From positions 186,001-250,000 of the forward strand of contig JACRQG010000027.1 in NCBI GenBank assembly GCA_016222805.1: a DNA stretch of 64,000 nt. Reading direction: 5' to 3'. Below, in pieces: positions 35,880 to 45,162 of this stretch. This stretch comes from Verrucomicrobiota bacterium (GTDB lineage: Bacteria; Verrucomicrobiota; Verrucomicrobiia; Opitutales; Opitutaceae). The notes under the pieces were generated by a model. The model did not search any database. It was given only the letters and a program-made list of their open reading frames with translations, and was not told the DNA's origin. The position numbers and the translations under genes are program-made. Within the stretch, counting starts at the first letter, position 1. Every line of letters begins with the position of its first letter.

Positions 35880-37574
35880 TCACCGGACTTCGGGGGTGGT
35901 CTTCTTCAGCTCCCGTTCCACCAGTTCGGAAACGAACGCGGAGGCGCCGATGCGTCCGGAGAAGCCGGCGATCTGGTCGCGGGTCTCCTTGAAGCGGGGA
36001 TTCGACTCCGCCACATCCGGGGCCTGCTTTTCGACGGCATGGACGAAGATGCCCTTTTCGCCGCTGAAGACCATGTCGGAGACCTGTCCCTTTTCGAGGC
36101 GCTCCAGCGCCCCCAGCACGCTGAAATCGAGATCCTGCGGGCGGGTCCGCAGGGCAAACGGGGCGATGGCCTTGACCTCAAGCTTCAGGCCGACGGAGTC
36201 GGCCACGGCAGCGGCGGCTTTTTCGAGCGTCTCGCCGCCCTTGACGCGCGTCTCCAAGGCGGCCTTCGCGGTCTTGCCGAGCTCGATGAACCGCTTGCGG
36301 CGTTCGCCTTCGATGTAGTCCGTGGCCACCTTGTCCTTCACTTCGTTGAAGAGCGGCTTCCGGGTCGGCTGCGTCTCCTTCCAGAAGAGGATTACTGCGC
36401 CGGTGGGCGTCGAGATGGCATCGGACGCCGGGCGATCCTTGCCCAGGCGGAACGCCTCGGCAACGGCCTCGGGCGAGCCGCCGAGCTCCGCCGGAGCAGC
36501 GTCGCGGGTGAACGGCGCCAGGGACTTGGGGGTGAGCTTGCGCGACGCGAGAAACGCGCCGATGGCCTCGGACGTGCGGGCCTTTGACTCGAAGATGGCC
36601 AGGGAGACGTCGCTCGCCGCCTTGTTGGCCAGCCGCTGGGCGCGTTCGAACTTCAGGGTCGACTCCACCTGCGGGCGGACGGCGGCGAAGTCCGCGGCCG
36701 GATCGGCCGGCTTGGCGACGTCGGGCTTGGTGGCGTCCACGGGCTTGGCCGGATCGGCCGGCTTCGGGAAGCGCGCCGGGTTGGCGTCGTAGAAGGCGCG
36801 GATCTCCGCGTCGGTCAGTGTGACCTTCGGCAGGTACTCGAGCGCGGAAAAGTCGAGGTAGTTGACGACGACGTGAGGCGGGATGTCATAACGGCTCCCG
36901 GCCTGCTCGAAGAACTGGGTGAGTTCCGCCTCAGACGGCTTGATCTCCGGCTTGTACGCGGCGTAGTCCGCGGTCGCGGTGGCCAGGGTCCACGTCGTGT
37001 CGGTGCGGCCGAGCTGGCTGCGGACGTCGGCCGGGAGCACGTAGCCGGGGCCGGAGAGGAGGGCCTGGACCTTTTCCGCGCGCACATCGTCGCCGATCAC
37101 GCGCAGGATGTCGGCTTCGGTAATGCCGCGGGGGTTGGTCTTCAGGTTGTCGCGAAAGGTCTGGTAGGCCTTGGCGTCGAACTGGCCGTCCTGCCCCGCG
37201 AACATGCGGCAGGTCTTGATCTGTTCCGTGATTTCCGCCGCCGTGGGCGCGGGGATGTGCCACGTGTCGGCCAGGTGGAGCGTGGCGGCGCGTTGGAAGG
37301 CGTAATTCTGCACCTGATCCCCGTCGAGCTGGGCAAAGGCGCCGAGGCGGAGGCTGGCGCTGAGTCCGGCGTCACCCATGAGCCGCTGCTGGTCCGACTG
37401 CAGCGCGAGGTTGTAACTGAAGAAAGGCCGCTCGGAGACTCCCTGGCGGTCGGCGTTGCCGATGCCGGGCGCGGCGCCGATGGTGAAGACAAACGCGATG
37501 ATCGTCACGCCCAGCAGCACCGCGAAGATCACTTTGAAGTGGTGCTGAAAGTATTTCTGGATCCAGGAAATCAT
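35880..37574 (-). CDS. PpiD/SurA-like membrane-anchored periplasmic chaperone
   Basis: 564 residues. A short cytoplasmic start (MISWIQKYFQHHFK) and one membrane helix (about 15-36, VIFAVLLGVTIIAFVFTIGA) match PpiD topology. A SurA N-terminal-like region follows (NYAFQRAATLHLADTWHIPA). A Pro/Lys/Asp-rich segment near residues 260-290 has repeated AKPAD/TKPD elements. Parvulin-like parts are only faint, for example GEKGIFVHAVEKQAPD and LEKGQVSDMVFSG near the end. It probably helps fold outer-membrane proteins. Whether isomerase activity remains is unclear from the sequence. Confidence 0.78.
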   Translation of the reverse strand: MISWIQKYFQHHFKVIFAVLLGVTIIAFVFTIGAAPGIGNADRQGVSERPFFSYNLALQSDQQRLMGDAGLSASLRLGAFAQLDGDQVQNYAFQRAATLHLADTWHIPAPTAAEITEQIKTCRMFAGQDGQFDAKAYQTFRDNLKTNPRGITEADILRVIGDDVRAEKVQALLSGPGYVLPADVRSQLGRTDTTWTLATATADYAAYKPEIKPSEAELTQFFEQAGSRYDIPPHVVVNYLDFSALEYLPKVTLTDAEIRAFYDANPARFPKPADPAKPVDATKPDVAKPADPAADFAAVRPQVESTLKFERAQRLANKAASDVSLAIFESKARTSEAIGAFLASRKLTPKSLAPFTRDAAPAELGGSPEAVAEAFRLGKDRPASDAISTPTGAVILFWKETQPTRKPLFNEVKDKVATDYIEGERRKRFIELGKTAKAALETRVKGGETLEKAAAAVADSVGLKLEVKAIAPFALRTRPQDLDFSVLGALERLEKGQVSDMVFSGEKGIFVHAVEKQAPDVAESNPRFKETRDQIAGFSGRIGASAFVSELVERELKKTTPEVR

Positions 37575-37682
37575 ACGGGAAAAGGGGGGAAGCTAGGTCG
37601 GCGGATGCGGGTGGCAAGGGCGAATTCGGCTCGGTGACCGTCGAGCCGACCGGTCGCCGGGGCGGGAGCACCCGCGAGGCAC

Positions 37683-39200
37683 TCAGGTCCCGCCCGGGGT
37701 CGCCGGGCGCTCCGGCGCCGGTCGTGCCTGCTCGAAGGGATGTTCGACGATCAGCTCCTCGAGGCTCTTGCGGAAGAAGTCCTGTTCGCCGAGGCGCGCG
37801 AGCGCGGCTTCGTAGGCGTGCAGGATGGGATCGATGCGCTCCAGGGTCTGGCCCACCGGGTCATGCCCGAGGTTGTCGTCCAGGAGCTTGAACTCGAGCA
37901 GGGTGATGCGGTTGAGCGGACGGGCGGGTTGGAAGCGGTGCTCGGTGGCCGGAGTATTGGGCGCCGGACGCAGCGTGGTGACGAGCTGCATTTCGACGAG
38001 CCGGTTGATGCACTCGTTCAGGATCTGGGTCGGCACCTGGAGCAGGTCGCCGAGCTGTGAGGCGGTGACCGGGGGCAGGCAATCCCGGAAGCGGCGGCCG
38101 ATGGTCAGGAGGACCACCAGGGAAAGGCGTTCGCGCATCGATTCGGAGAGGAGTCCCCAGGCGGCCTGGCTGTTGCGGAAGTGGACGTTTTGCACCGCAT
38201 AGCTGATCACCCCGCCGATCAGGACATAGAGCCAGAAGATGTAGAGACCGAGCATCAGCACGAGCGGCACGGCCAGCTGGCCGTAGAGGTTCTGCGTCAG
38301 GACGACGCGCCGCACGTAGAGAAAGGCGACGACGTTGTTGAGCATAAGCAGGGCGGCGACCACGAAGCCGCCGACCAGGGCCGCGCGCCAGAAGACATGG
38401 GTGTTGGGCACGACGCGGTACACCAGCGTCAGGATCAGCGCGAGGAGCGTGATGGAAAAGAGCGGCAGCGACCACCGCAGCACCGCGACCAGGCCGGCGC
38501 CGCCGGGCAGCCGGGCCAGCGACTCGTTGAAGACGTTGACGGCGGCACCGGCGCCGACCAGAGCAACGGCCGCGAAGAACAGCACGGCGCCGAGGGTGAG
38601 AATCGTCCAGTAGAAGACCACCCGCATGAGGACCGAGCGGCCGATCCGGATGCCCCAGATGTCGTTGAAGGCATCCTCGACCGCCTTGAACGTGAGCAGC
38701 ACAATGAGGATGAGCGTGAGGGCGCCGAAGGCGCCGCCGTAGCCGTTGCGGGCGCTTTCGATGAAGCCGTTGATCAGGGCAACGAGCTCGGGGTTGACGG
38801 CGCTGGCCGGCGAGAGCGCGCCTCCAGCCCTGGTTTCGAGCGAGCGCAACTGCGGGGCGGCCTGCTCCAGGAGGAGTCCGATCTGGTTCGCGACGAGATT
38901 GGGATCGTGGTTCTTGCCGAGCACGAAGCCGCCGACGAGGACGCCCAGGGCGATCATCGGACCCAGGCTGAGGAGGGTGCTGAAGCTCAGGGCCGCCGCC
39001 CGGGCGGCAACCTTGGTTTCGGCGAAAACCGTCACCGTGATGGAAACGACGCGCAGGCAGGCAAACAGCCACCCGCGCGGCGAATTGTCGTTCAGGCTCG
39101 CGGGCAGCCAGATGTCCCGTTGCCAGAGCCGGGCGAGTCGCCCTCCCAGGCCGGCGAGCCGCCGGGAGGGAGCCACGTCGGTTTCCGCCGGAGCCGCCAC
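37683..39200 (-). CDS. YihY/BrkB-family membrane protein with C-terminal winged-helix-like domain
   Basis: 505 residues. The YihY core has the early AARAAALSFSTLLSLGPMIA motif, then FKAVEDAFNDIWGIR, YRVVPNTHVFWRAALVGGFV and LYIFWLYVLIGGVISYAVQN, with about six membrane helices. Residues from about 400 (TASQLGDLLQVPTQILNECI) resemble a winged helix, as in longer family members. The start is probably GTG at 39200: it lies 4 bp after the stop of the GYF-domain gene, whereas the ATG at 39347 is inside that gene. The function of the family is unsettled; older RNase BN labels are not supported. Confidence 0.85.
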   Translation of the reverse strand: MAAPAETDVAPSRRLAGLGGRLARLWQRDIWLPASLNDNSPRGWLFACLRVVSITVTVFAETKVAARAAALSFSTLLSLGPMIALGVLVGGFVLGKNHDPNLVANQIGLLLEQAAPQLRSLETRAGGALSPASAVNPELVALINGFIESARNGYGGAFGALTLILIVLLTFKAVEDAFNDIWGIRIGRSVLMRVVFYWTILTLGAVLFFAAVALVGAGAAVNVFNESLARLPGGAGLVAVLRWSLPLFSITLLALILTLVYRVVPNTHVFWRAALVGGFVVAALLMLNNVVAFLYVRRVVLTQNLYGQLAVPLVLMLGLYIFWLYVLIGGVISYAVQNVHFRNSQAAWGLLSESMRERLSLVVLLTIGRRFRDCLPPVTASQLGDLLQVPTQILNECINRLVEMQLVTTLRPAPNTPATEHRFQPARPLNRITLLEFKLLDDNLGHDPVGQTLERIDPILHAYEAALARLGEQDFFRKSLEELIVEHPFEQARPAPERPATPGGT

Positions 39201-39204
39201 GGAA

Positions 39205-39954
39205 TCAGCCCGTGAGGTGCTGCCACGCGAGCCAGGCCATGCCGCCGACGCCGGCGACCGCGGCGAGGATCGCGGGCAGGACGTGCACGAAAACCGTGCA
39301 GAGGTAGAGCCCGGTTGAGCCGATGACCGCGCCGAGCAGAGACGCACCCGCGCCCTCGGCGTAATAGATGAACCCCATCAGGCCGAGCCCCAGGGCGGCA
39401 CGGAAACGCAGGACGGGATAGAGCGCGGTCATGCCGAGCCCGAGCAGGACCGCCAGCACGAGGTCGGCAGCCCCCAGCAGCACCAGCGGATGGGCCAGCA
39501 GCTTGGCGGGGTCCATGGAAACCAGCGCCTCGGAACCCGGGAGAATTTCCGCGGCCGCGGCGGCCACCAGGCTCGCGATCGCGCCGATCATGCCGATCTT
39601 GGCGGCGCGCATCATGGTGATCTGCGGGTCGGACTTGCCTTTGGTGTCGTCCGTGCGGCCCTCGGCCGCGTCCAGCATGTCGTTGACCGTGATCGGCTTG
39701 GCGCCCTCTTCCTGCACGTTGAGGGTCTTGATCTCCTTGGCCTTGAGGGAGAGCTTCTTCTTGGCGGGAAACACCTGGGCCATCAGGTCGGGATCGGTCG
39801 AGATCGCGATCCACTGCTCCGTCGTGGCGTCGTAGGTGAGCGTCTCCGGCGTGACCTGACCCGCCTCGGCGAGGTCGGCGATTTGCTTCGGGGTAAAGGG
39901 CCCGCGGGCTTCCGTATCGGCGGGGTTCCGGATGTAGAGTTCCTGCGAGGCCAT
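39205..39954 (-). CDS. GYF-domain membrane protein
   Basis: 249 residues. The N-terminus (about 4-60) is a GYF-2-type domain: ELYIRNPADTEARGPFTPKQ, then LTYDATTEQWIAIS. A charged linker follows, then about four hydrophobic segments from residue 125 (IGMIGAIASLVAAAAAEIL, VLAVLLGLGMTAL). GYF-2 domains are frequent in membrane proteins of PVC bacteria and may bind proline-rich partners. Its stop lies 4 bp before the GTG of the YihY gene, so the two are probably co-translated. Confidence 0.8.
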   Translation of the reverse strand: MASQELYIRNPADTEARGPFTPKQIADLAEAGQVTPETLTYDATTEQWIAISTDPDLMAQVFPAKKKLSLKAKEIKTLNVQEEGAKPITVNDMLDAAEGRTDDTKGKSDPQITMMRAAKIGMIGAIASLVAAAAAEILPGSEALVSMDPAKLLAHPLVLLGAADLVLAVLLGLGMTALYPVLRFRAALGLGLMGFIYYAEGAGASLLGAVIGSTGLYLCTVFVHVLPAILAAVAGVGGMAWLAWQHLTG

Positions 39955-40027
39955 GGGGTCGGTAGGGTGGGCCCGGGGGGCAGGACCGGCAAGAGTGTTT
40001 TGGGCGGGGCTGCCGGCCCGGCCCGTG

Positions 40028-41788
40028 CTACATCCGCTGGAGCGTGCGCACGCCGAGGAGCCGCAGACCGGTCTCGAGCAGGAGCAGGGTCCGCGCACAC
40101 AACAGGAGGCGGCGCGCGCGGAGGGCGGGATCGTCGACCAGCACCTTGTCGGCGTTGTTGAACGAGCTGTAGTCGCTGGCCAGTTCGAACAGGTAAAGGC
40201 AGAGGTAGTGCGGGCGCAGGCCGTCGGCAGCCAGGCGGATGGCGTCCGGGAACTTCACCAGCTTGCGGGCGAGGGCGATCTCGGTGGGCGTCTCGGGTGC
40301 GGTGGCGGCAGCCTCGGCGGCGGGATCGCCGGGGGTGACTCCCGCCTTGCGGAAGATCGAGTGGATACGGGCGACCGCGTAGAGCAGGTACGGCGCGGTG
40401 TTGCCGTCGAGGGCCAGCATCTTGTCCCAGGAGAACACGTAGTTGCTGCTCCGGTTCTGGGAAAGGTCGGCGTACTGTACCGCGCCGATGCCCACGAGCC
40501 GGGCGATCTCGCGGCGCTCGTCCTCTGGGATCTCCGGGCTCTTCTCCGTGACGATCGCGAAGGCGCGATCCACGGCTTCGTCGAGGAGGAGTTTCAGCCG
40601 GATGACGTCCCCGCTGCGGGTCTTGAGGGCCTTGCCGTCCTCGCCCGTGACGGCACCGAAGGTGACGTGATGCAGCTCCGGGAGCCGGTGGCCGCGGGCG
40701 GCGAACCATTTGCGCACCGTGAGGAAGAGTTGCTCGAAATGGTCGGCCTGGCGGAAGTCGGTGACGATGACGATGCCGTGCGCCCCGAAGTGCTCGCTGC
40801 GGTAGAGGGCGGTGGCGAGGTCGGTCGAGGCGTAGTTGCTCGCTCCGTCCGCCTTGCGGATGATGAACGGCTGCGTCTTGAAGCGCGGGTGCTCCGGGTG
40901 GAACACGACGAGGGCGCCCTCGCTCACCTGCGCGAGGCCGGCCTCGGTGAGTTCCCGGTACACGCGGTCGACCTTGTCGTTGTAGAAACTCTCCCCGAGG
41001 TGGTGGTCGAAGCGGATCCCGAGGCGATCGTAGATCTCCTGGAAGGCGGCGAGGCTGACCTCGGAGAACTTCCGCCAGAGTGCGACGTTTTCGGGGTCGC
41101 CCTGCTGGAGGAGCACGAGCTCGCGCCGGGCGACCTCGAGTTCCGGCGAACCATCCGGGGCGGCCTCGTTGCCGAGCTTGTAGAGCCGCTCCAGTTCCTC
41201 GATCGCATCGGCGGCGAGGGCGGCGGGGTTCACCCACCGCTTGTAGGCGTAGATCAGCTTGCCAAATTGCGTGCCCCAGTCGCCGAGGTGGTTGTCGCGA
41301 ATCACCCGCGCGCCGGTGAACGCCAGGAGCCGGCAGACCGCCTCCCCGATCACCGCGGACCGCAGGTGCCCGACGTGCATCTGTTTGGCGGTGTTGGGCG
41401 CGGAATAGTCGACCACCCACGTCTGGCCGGCGTGGGCCGCGGCCGCCCCCGTCCGCAGATGCGCCTCGGAGTCGTGGGTGCGGAGCCACGCAAGCAGGGC
41501 GGCCGGCCGGAGGGTGAAGTTGATGAAGCCCGGGCCCGCGATGGTGACCTCGCACAGATCCCGGACCGCCGGCGGCAGGGCCGCGACGAGCTGCTCCGCG
41601 ATTCCGCGCGGGTTGAGTTTGCGGGATTTGGCGTAGGCGAGCACGCCATTGGCCTGGAAATCGCCGTGGCGGGGATCGGCGGTGCGCACCTCGGGCGCGA
41701 AGGCGGAGGCGTCCGCCAGGCCGGCAGCGGAAGCGGCGGCGCGCAGGACCGCGTCGAGATCGGCGGCGAGGTGAAACGAGGCGTGCAT
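40028..41788 (-). CDS. argS: Arginyl-tRNA synthetase
   Basis: 586 residues, the usual length. It has the N-terminal Add1-type domain (to about 100), the HIGH-like motif H138-V-G-H141 in YSAPNTAKQMHVGHLRSAVI, the class-specific DNHLGDWGTQFGKL, and the KMSKS-equivalent KTRSG beginning at K389. The DALR anticodon-binding domain closes the protein and ends VRTLQRM, with the conserved terminal Met. It charges tRNA-Arg in the cytoplasm. The ATG at 41788 (MHASFHL) fits family N-termini. A 73-bp gap separates it from the GYF-domain gene downstream. Confidence 0.97.
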   Translation of the reverse strand: MHASFHLAADLDAVLRAAASAAGLADASAFAPEVRTADPRHGDFQANGVLAYAKSRKLNPRGIAEQLVAALPPAVRDLCEVTIAGPGFINFTLRPAALLAWLRTHDSEAHLRTGAAAAHAGQTWVVDYSAPNTAKQMHVGHLRSAVIGEAVCRLLAFTGARVIRDNHLGDWGTQFGKLIYAYKRWVNPAALAADAIEELERLYKLGNEAAPDGSPELEVARRELVLLQQGDPENVALWRKFSEVSLAAFQEIYDRLGIRFDHHLGESFYNDKVDRVYRELTEAGLAQVSEGALVVFHPEHPRFKTQPFIIRKADGASNYASTDLATALYRSEHFGAHGIVIVTDFRQADHFEQLFLTVRKWFAARGHRLPELHHVTFGAVTGEDGKALKTRSGDVIRLKLLLDEAVDRAFAIVTEKSPEIPEDERREIARLVGIGAVQYADLSQNRSSNYVFSWDKMLALDGNTAPYLLYAVARIHSIFRKAGVTPGDPAAEAAATAPETPTEIALARKLVKFPDAIRLAADGLRPHYLCLYLFELASDYSSFNNADKVLVDDPALRARRLLLCARTLLLLETGLRLLGVRTLQRM

Positions 41789-41934
41789 CCCGGCAGGAAA
41801 CCCGAACGCGCGCGACGCGGGCAAGCGTGGAGTTCGCGGGTGGGTTTGCCGGCGGATCGGTCGTCTTCCCGGCCGCGCGGGCATTCCGGGCTCGCGTTTA
41901 CCGGGTGCGCCGCGGAAAGTGCCGGGGCTTTTCC

Positions 41935-42969
41935 ATGAAGACTCCGATGCTCCTCCGCCGCGGGTGGCCGGTCCTCGCCGGCATCCTCCTCCTCGTCACC
42001 AGTCTGCGTGCCGCCTCCGCTCCGGGCACCGACGCCTTTTTCGGCCGCTGGGCCCTGTCACTGCCGGGAGGCGCGGCGGGTTGGCTCGAGGTCAAGAAGG
42101 AGGGCGGGTGGCTCGACGGCTCCGTCCTCTGGGGCGGCGGAAGCGTCCTTCCGGTGTCGAGCGTGAGCATCGCGGACGGCGTGCTGACGGTGACGCGGGT
42201 GCGCGATGTCGAGCGCAAGGACGCCGCCGGCAAGGTGGTGCGGAAGCAGCAGTTCGCCGAGACGTTGACCGCGCGGATCGAGAACGGCGAGTTGAAGGGC
42301 ACGCGCCTGAACCCGCGCCTCAACGGGAGCGGATTCGATCGCAGCGAGTTCAGCGGCCGGCGGATTCCCCCGCTCCCGCCGCGGCCGAACCTCGCGACGG
42401 TGAAGTTCGGCGCGCCCATTCCCCTCTTCAATGGCAGGGACCTCACCGGCTGGCAGGTGAAGGAGCCCAACGTCAAGAGCGCCTGGTCGGTGGAAAACGG
42501 CACCCTCGCGAACCGGCCCCCGCCGCACGAGCCCGGCAAGCCCGGCGTGCGCACGGCCAACCTCCGCACCGAGCGCGAATTCGAGGACTTCAAGCTCACG
42601 CTCGAGGTAAACGTGCCCAAGGGAAGCAACAGCGGCATCTACCTGCGGGGCATCTACGAGGTGCAGGTGATGGACTCGCTGGGCAAGCCGCTCGACTCCC
42701 ATAACATGGGGGCGATCTACAGCCGGCTCACACCTTCGGTGGGCGCCGAGAAACCCGCCGGGGAGTGGCAGACCCTTGAGATGACCCTCGTGGACCGCCA
42801 CGCCACCGTCGTGCTCAACGGGAAGACGATCATCGACAACCAGCCGCTCCAGGGATGCACCGGAGGGGCCATGTGGGCGGACGAGTTCAAGCCTGGTCCG
42901 ATCTACCTGCAGGGCGACCACGGCGCGGTGGCCTACCGCAACCTGGTGATCCGGCCGGTGGTGAAGTAG
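41935..42969 (+). CDS. Secreted DUF1080 (3-keto-disaccharide hydrolase family) protein
   Basis: 344 residues with a signal peptide (ending about SLRAASA). Residues about 30-140 form a beta-rich domain (GRWALSLPGGAAGWLEVKKE). The DUF1080 concanavalin-like domain follows: IPLFNGRDLTGWQVKEP, LEVNVPKGSNSGIYLRGIYE, SHNMGAIYSRLTPSV, and the end PIYLQGDHGAVAYRNLVIRP. Some DUF1080 members hydrolyse 3-keto-glycosides, so a glycan role is plausible. The ATG at 41935 lies in front of the signal peptide; upstream in-frame codons were rejected. It is divergent from argS. Confidence 0.88.
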   Translation: MKTPMLLRRGWPVLAGILLLVTSLRAASAPGTDAFFGRWALSLPGGAAGWLEVKKEGGWLDGSVLWGGGSVLPVSSVSIADGVLTVTRVRDVERKDAAGKVVRKQQFAETLTARIENGELKGTRLNPRLNGSGFDRSEFSGRRIPPLPPRPNLATVKFGAPIPLFNGRDLTGWQVKEPNVKSAWSVENGTLANRPPPHEPGKPGVRTANLRTEREFEDFKLTLEVNVPKGSNSGIYLRGIYEVQVMDSLGKPLDSHNMGAIYSRLTPSVGAEKPAGEWQTLEMTLVDRHATVVLNGKTIIDNQPLQGCTGGAMWADEFKPGPIYLQGDHGAVAYRNLVIRPVVK

Positions 42970-43028
42970 GCGCGCGGTCGGGTAGCACCGGTCTGCCTCT
43001 CTCCCGCTCCTTTCCCGATTGCTGGTGG

Positions 43029-43048
43029 GCGGGGCGACCTCGCCCCGC
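43029..43048. repeat. Palindromic intergenic repeat-like element
   Basis: GCGGGGCGA-CC-TCGCCCCGC forms a 9-bp perfect stem with two central bases, between the convergent DUF1080 and alpha/beta-hydrolase genes. Its GCGACCTCGC core resembles the centres of the repeats at 21.6 and 54.6 kb, and it too sits beyond gene ends. Confidence 0.4.
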
Positions 43049-43088
43049 GCCAGGCGGACGGTGCAGGCTGAGGCACGGGCGACCGTTC

Positions 43089-43112
43089 CCCGCCTTCAAG
43101 GGCGGGCGGTTT
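43089..43112 (+). terminator. Candidate intrinsic terminator after the DUF1080 gene
   Basis: CCCGCC (43089-43094), loop TTCAAG, GGCGGG (43101-43106), then CGGTTTTCC. The T-run is short. It is about 120 bp beyond the DUF1080 stop and 41 bp before the end of the converging hydrolase gene. Confidence 0.4.
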
Positions 43113-43152
43113 TCCGCTGGGTTGAAGCTCTCCTGCGGCGAGACAGCCGGGC

Positions 43153-44112
43153 TCAGCGCCGGGCCCGCAGTTCGTCGATGAGGTACGTGTGGAGTTGCGG
43201 ATGGCGCACGTCGGGCGCGCCCGGGTACACGAGTTGGCAGCGGACCCCGGCTTCGCGCAGCCGTTCCTGCAGTTTCACCCCGAAGTTGGCGGTGTGGGTG
43301 GGGTCCTTCTGGTCCTGCCCGAGCGCGGGTGCGGCGGAGTAGATCAGGTACACCGGCGGGTCGTCCGGACTCACGTGCTCGAAAGGTGAATACTCCTTGA
43401 TCCACGGCAGGACCTCGGTCCGGGCGGCGAGAAAGGCCGCGAATTGGGTGTCGCGCGTCTTGAGGTTGTGGGGATCGGGCATGAAGCCGAAGGCATGACC
43501 GCCGTAGCGGCTGTTTGGCGTCCACGCCTGCATCTGGGCGGGGTCGAGGGTCGTCTGGGCGCCGGTCACGGCGGCGCACCACAGGCGCGTCGACTGGCGG
43601 GCGACCGGGTCGGCGCTGCGCGGCTCCGCGCGGTCCGCGTGGAAGGCGAGCCAGAGGCTCGAACAGGCCCCGGCCGAGCCGCCGGTGGCGCCAATCCGGA
43701 CCGGGTCGATGTTCCAGGCTGCGGCCTGGCTGCGGACGAACTGCAAGGCCCGGGCGGCGTCGTGCAACGGCCACTGCACCGGCGGTTTCACCCCGGCGAG
43801 AATCGCCTGGGTGACGTAGCGGTAGTTGATCGACACCACGGAAATCCCCGCGGCGAGGTAGTCTTCCAAGTGCGACACGCGGGCCTTGTCTCCGGTTACC
43901 CAGCCGCCGCCGTGGATGTGGAAGACCAGCGGGGTTGGCCGGGGAGACTCCGCCTTCCAGAAGTCGAGGACCTGGCGTTCGTGGCTGCCGTAGGCGATGT
44001 TTGCCAGCGTGGCGGGGCGTTGGGGCGGTTCGGCCTTCGCGGCGGGGGTCTTTTCAGCGGCGAGGGCGGAGACGGCGAGGGCTACCAGGGTGGCGGGGAG
44101 CAGAAACTTCAT
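43153..44112 (-). CDS. Secreted alpha/beta-hydrolase (esterase/lipase, HSL-like)
   Basis: 319 residues with a signal peptide (MKFLLPATLVALAVSALAAE). The oxyanion motif is HGGGW (67-71). The nucleophile is S146 in TGGSAGACSS, preceded by a DPVRIGATG strand. A catalytic Asp is likely near DDPPVYLIYS (about 250), and His307 or His311 may complete the triad. It probably hydrolyses an ester, for example an acetyl or feruloyl group on a glycan, but the substrate is unknown. The ATG at 44112 starts the signal peptide; 84 upstream codons were rejected. It is divergent from the HDOD gene, 175 bp apart. Confidence 0.85.
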   Translation of the reverse strand: MKFLLPATLVALAVSALAAEKTPAAKAEPPQRPATLANIAYGSHERQVLDFWKAESPRPTPLVFHIHGGGWVTGDKARVSHLEDYLAAGISVVSINYRYVTQAILAGVKPPVQWPLHDAARALQFVRSQAAAWNIDPVRIGATGGSAGACSSLWLAFHADRAEPRSADPVARQSTRLWCAAVTGAQTTLDPAQMQAWTPNSRYGGHAFGFMPDPHNLKTRDTQFAAFLAARTEVLPWIKEYSPFEHVSPDDPPVYLIYSAAPALGQDQKDPTHTANFGVKLQERLREAGVRCQLVYPGAPDVRHPQLHTYLIDELRARR

Positions 44113-44287
44113 GGCGGGAGGTGCGCGTAGCGGTCTGGAGGCAAGGGCAAACGGCGGGTTCGTAGCAGGTTGTCGAATTGAGGGGTGAAGCAACCGGGCG
44201 GTCGAGTCGACCCAATCCTTGATCGGGAAACGAGTCGGGCGGGTCAGTGAGGCTGAAATCCCCCCGGAATGTGCCGATGAGGAAACG

Positions 44288-45142
44288 ATGATCGCTGCCC
44301 AGCCGATTTCCCGCGAACGCATCCTCACCGTGGCCCGACTCCTGCCCGCCGCTCCGCAGGCCATGGCCGGATTGTACGAACTCCTGCAGGAGTTGAACGC
44401 GGACCTGGGGAGGATTGCCGATCAGATCCGCGTGGATCCGGCCCTGGCGGCGCGGGTCGTCCGGATGAGCAACAGTGTGGCCTGGGGCGGGGGAGGGTCG
44501 GTCGGTTCCGTGGAAGGCGCGGTGTCGCGCCTGGGCTTCGGAGAACTGCTTCGCCTGGTGGGCGCGGCCACCGTGACCACGATGGTGGATCGCAACCTGG
44601 CGGGCTATGGCGTCCAGGCCGAACGGCTGCGTGAGTCGCTGCTGCTGCACGCACTCGCGTCCGAATCACTCGCCCGGTTCAGTTCGCTGGATCCGCGCAC
44701 CGCCTACACGGCCGGTCTCCTGCGGGCGATTGGCATGATGGTGATCGCCCGGGCGGGAAGCACGGGCCGCGGCTTTGGCTGCGATTTTGATCCGGAGCGT
44801 TACGACACCTATGCGCAATGGGAGGGCGAGTGGTTCGGCGTGAGCAGCCCGGAAGTCGCGGCGCTGGTGCTGCGGGAATGGCGGTTCCCGCCCGATATGG
44901 TCGAGGCGATCCGCGGCCACCTGCAGGCCGATGGAGAAACCGTGACGGATTCGTTTGCCTGCCTGCTGAACCTGGCCGGGAGCATCGTGGCCGACGCCGG
45001 TCTCGCCCTGGGCGGCGAGGTCAGGCACTGGAAGGTGACCGAGGCCAGGCTGGCCGCCGCGGGCATCACCGCGGAGCAAATGGAGGCTGCCCGGGAACAG
45101 GCGATGGCGGAGTATTCCCGGACCGTCGATTCCCTCGTCTGA
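44288..45142 (+). CDS. HDOD-domain signalling protein
   Basis: 284 residues. The HDOD pattern is visible: ISRERILTVARLLPAAPQAM, DPALAARVVRMSNSVAWG, VEGAVSRLGFGELLRLVGAA, LLHALASESLARFS and TAYTAGLLRAIGMMVIAR. HDOD proteins act in signalling, often downstream of two-component or cyclic-di-GMP systems, and lack the HD nuclease residues. The ATG at 44288 follows a GAGGAAACG stretch that could serve as ribosome-binding site; an in-frame ATG at 44219 is less likely. The gene converges with the ThuA gene, with only 20 bp between stops. Confidence 0.85.
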   Translation: MIAAQPISRERILTVARLLPAAPQAMAGLYELLQELNADLGRIADQIRVDPALAARVVRMSNSVAWGGGGSVGSVEGAVSRLGFGELLRLVGAATVTTMVDRNLAGYGVQAERLRESLLLHALASESLARFSSLDPRTAYTAGLLRAIGMMVIARAGSTGRGFGCDFDPERYDTYAQWEGEWFGVSSPEVAALVLREWRFPPDMVEAIRGHLQADGETVTDSFACLLNLAGSIVADAGLALGGEVRHWKVTEARLAAAGITAEQMEAAREQAMAEYSRTVDSLV

Positions 45143-45162
45143 CACCCGCTGCGCCCCGACGC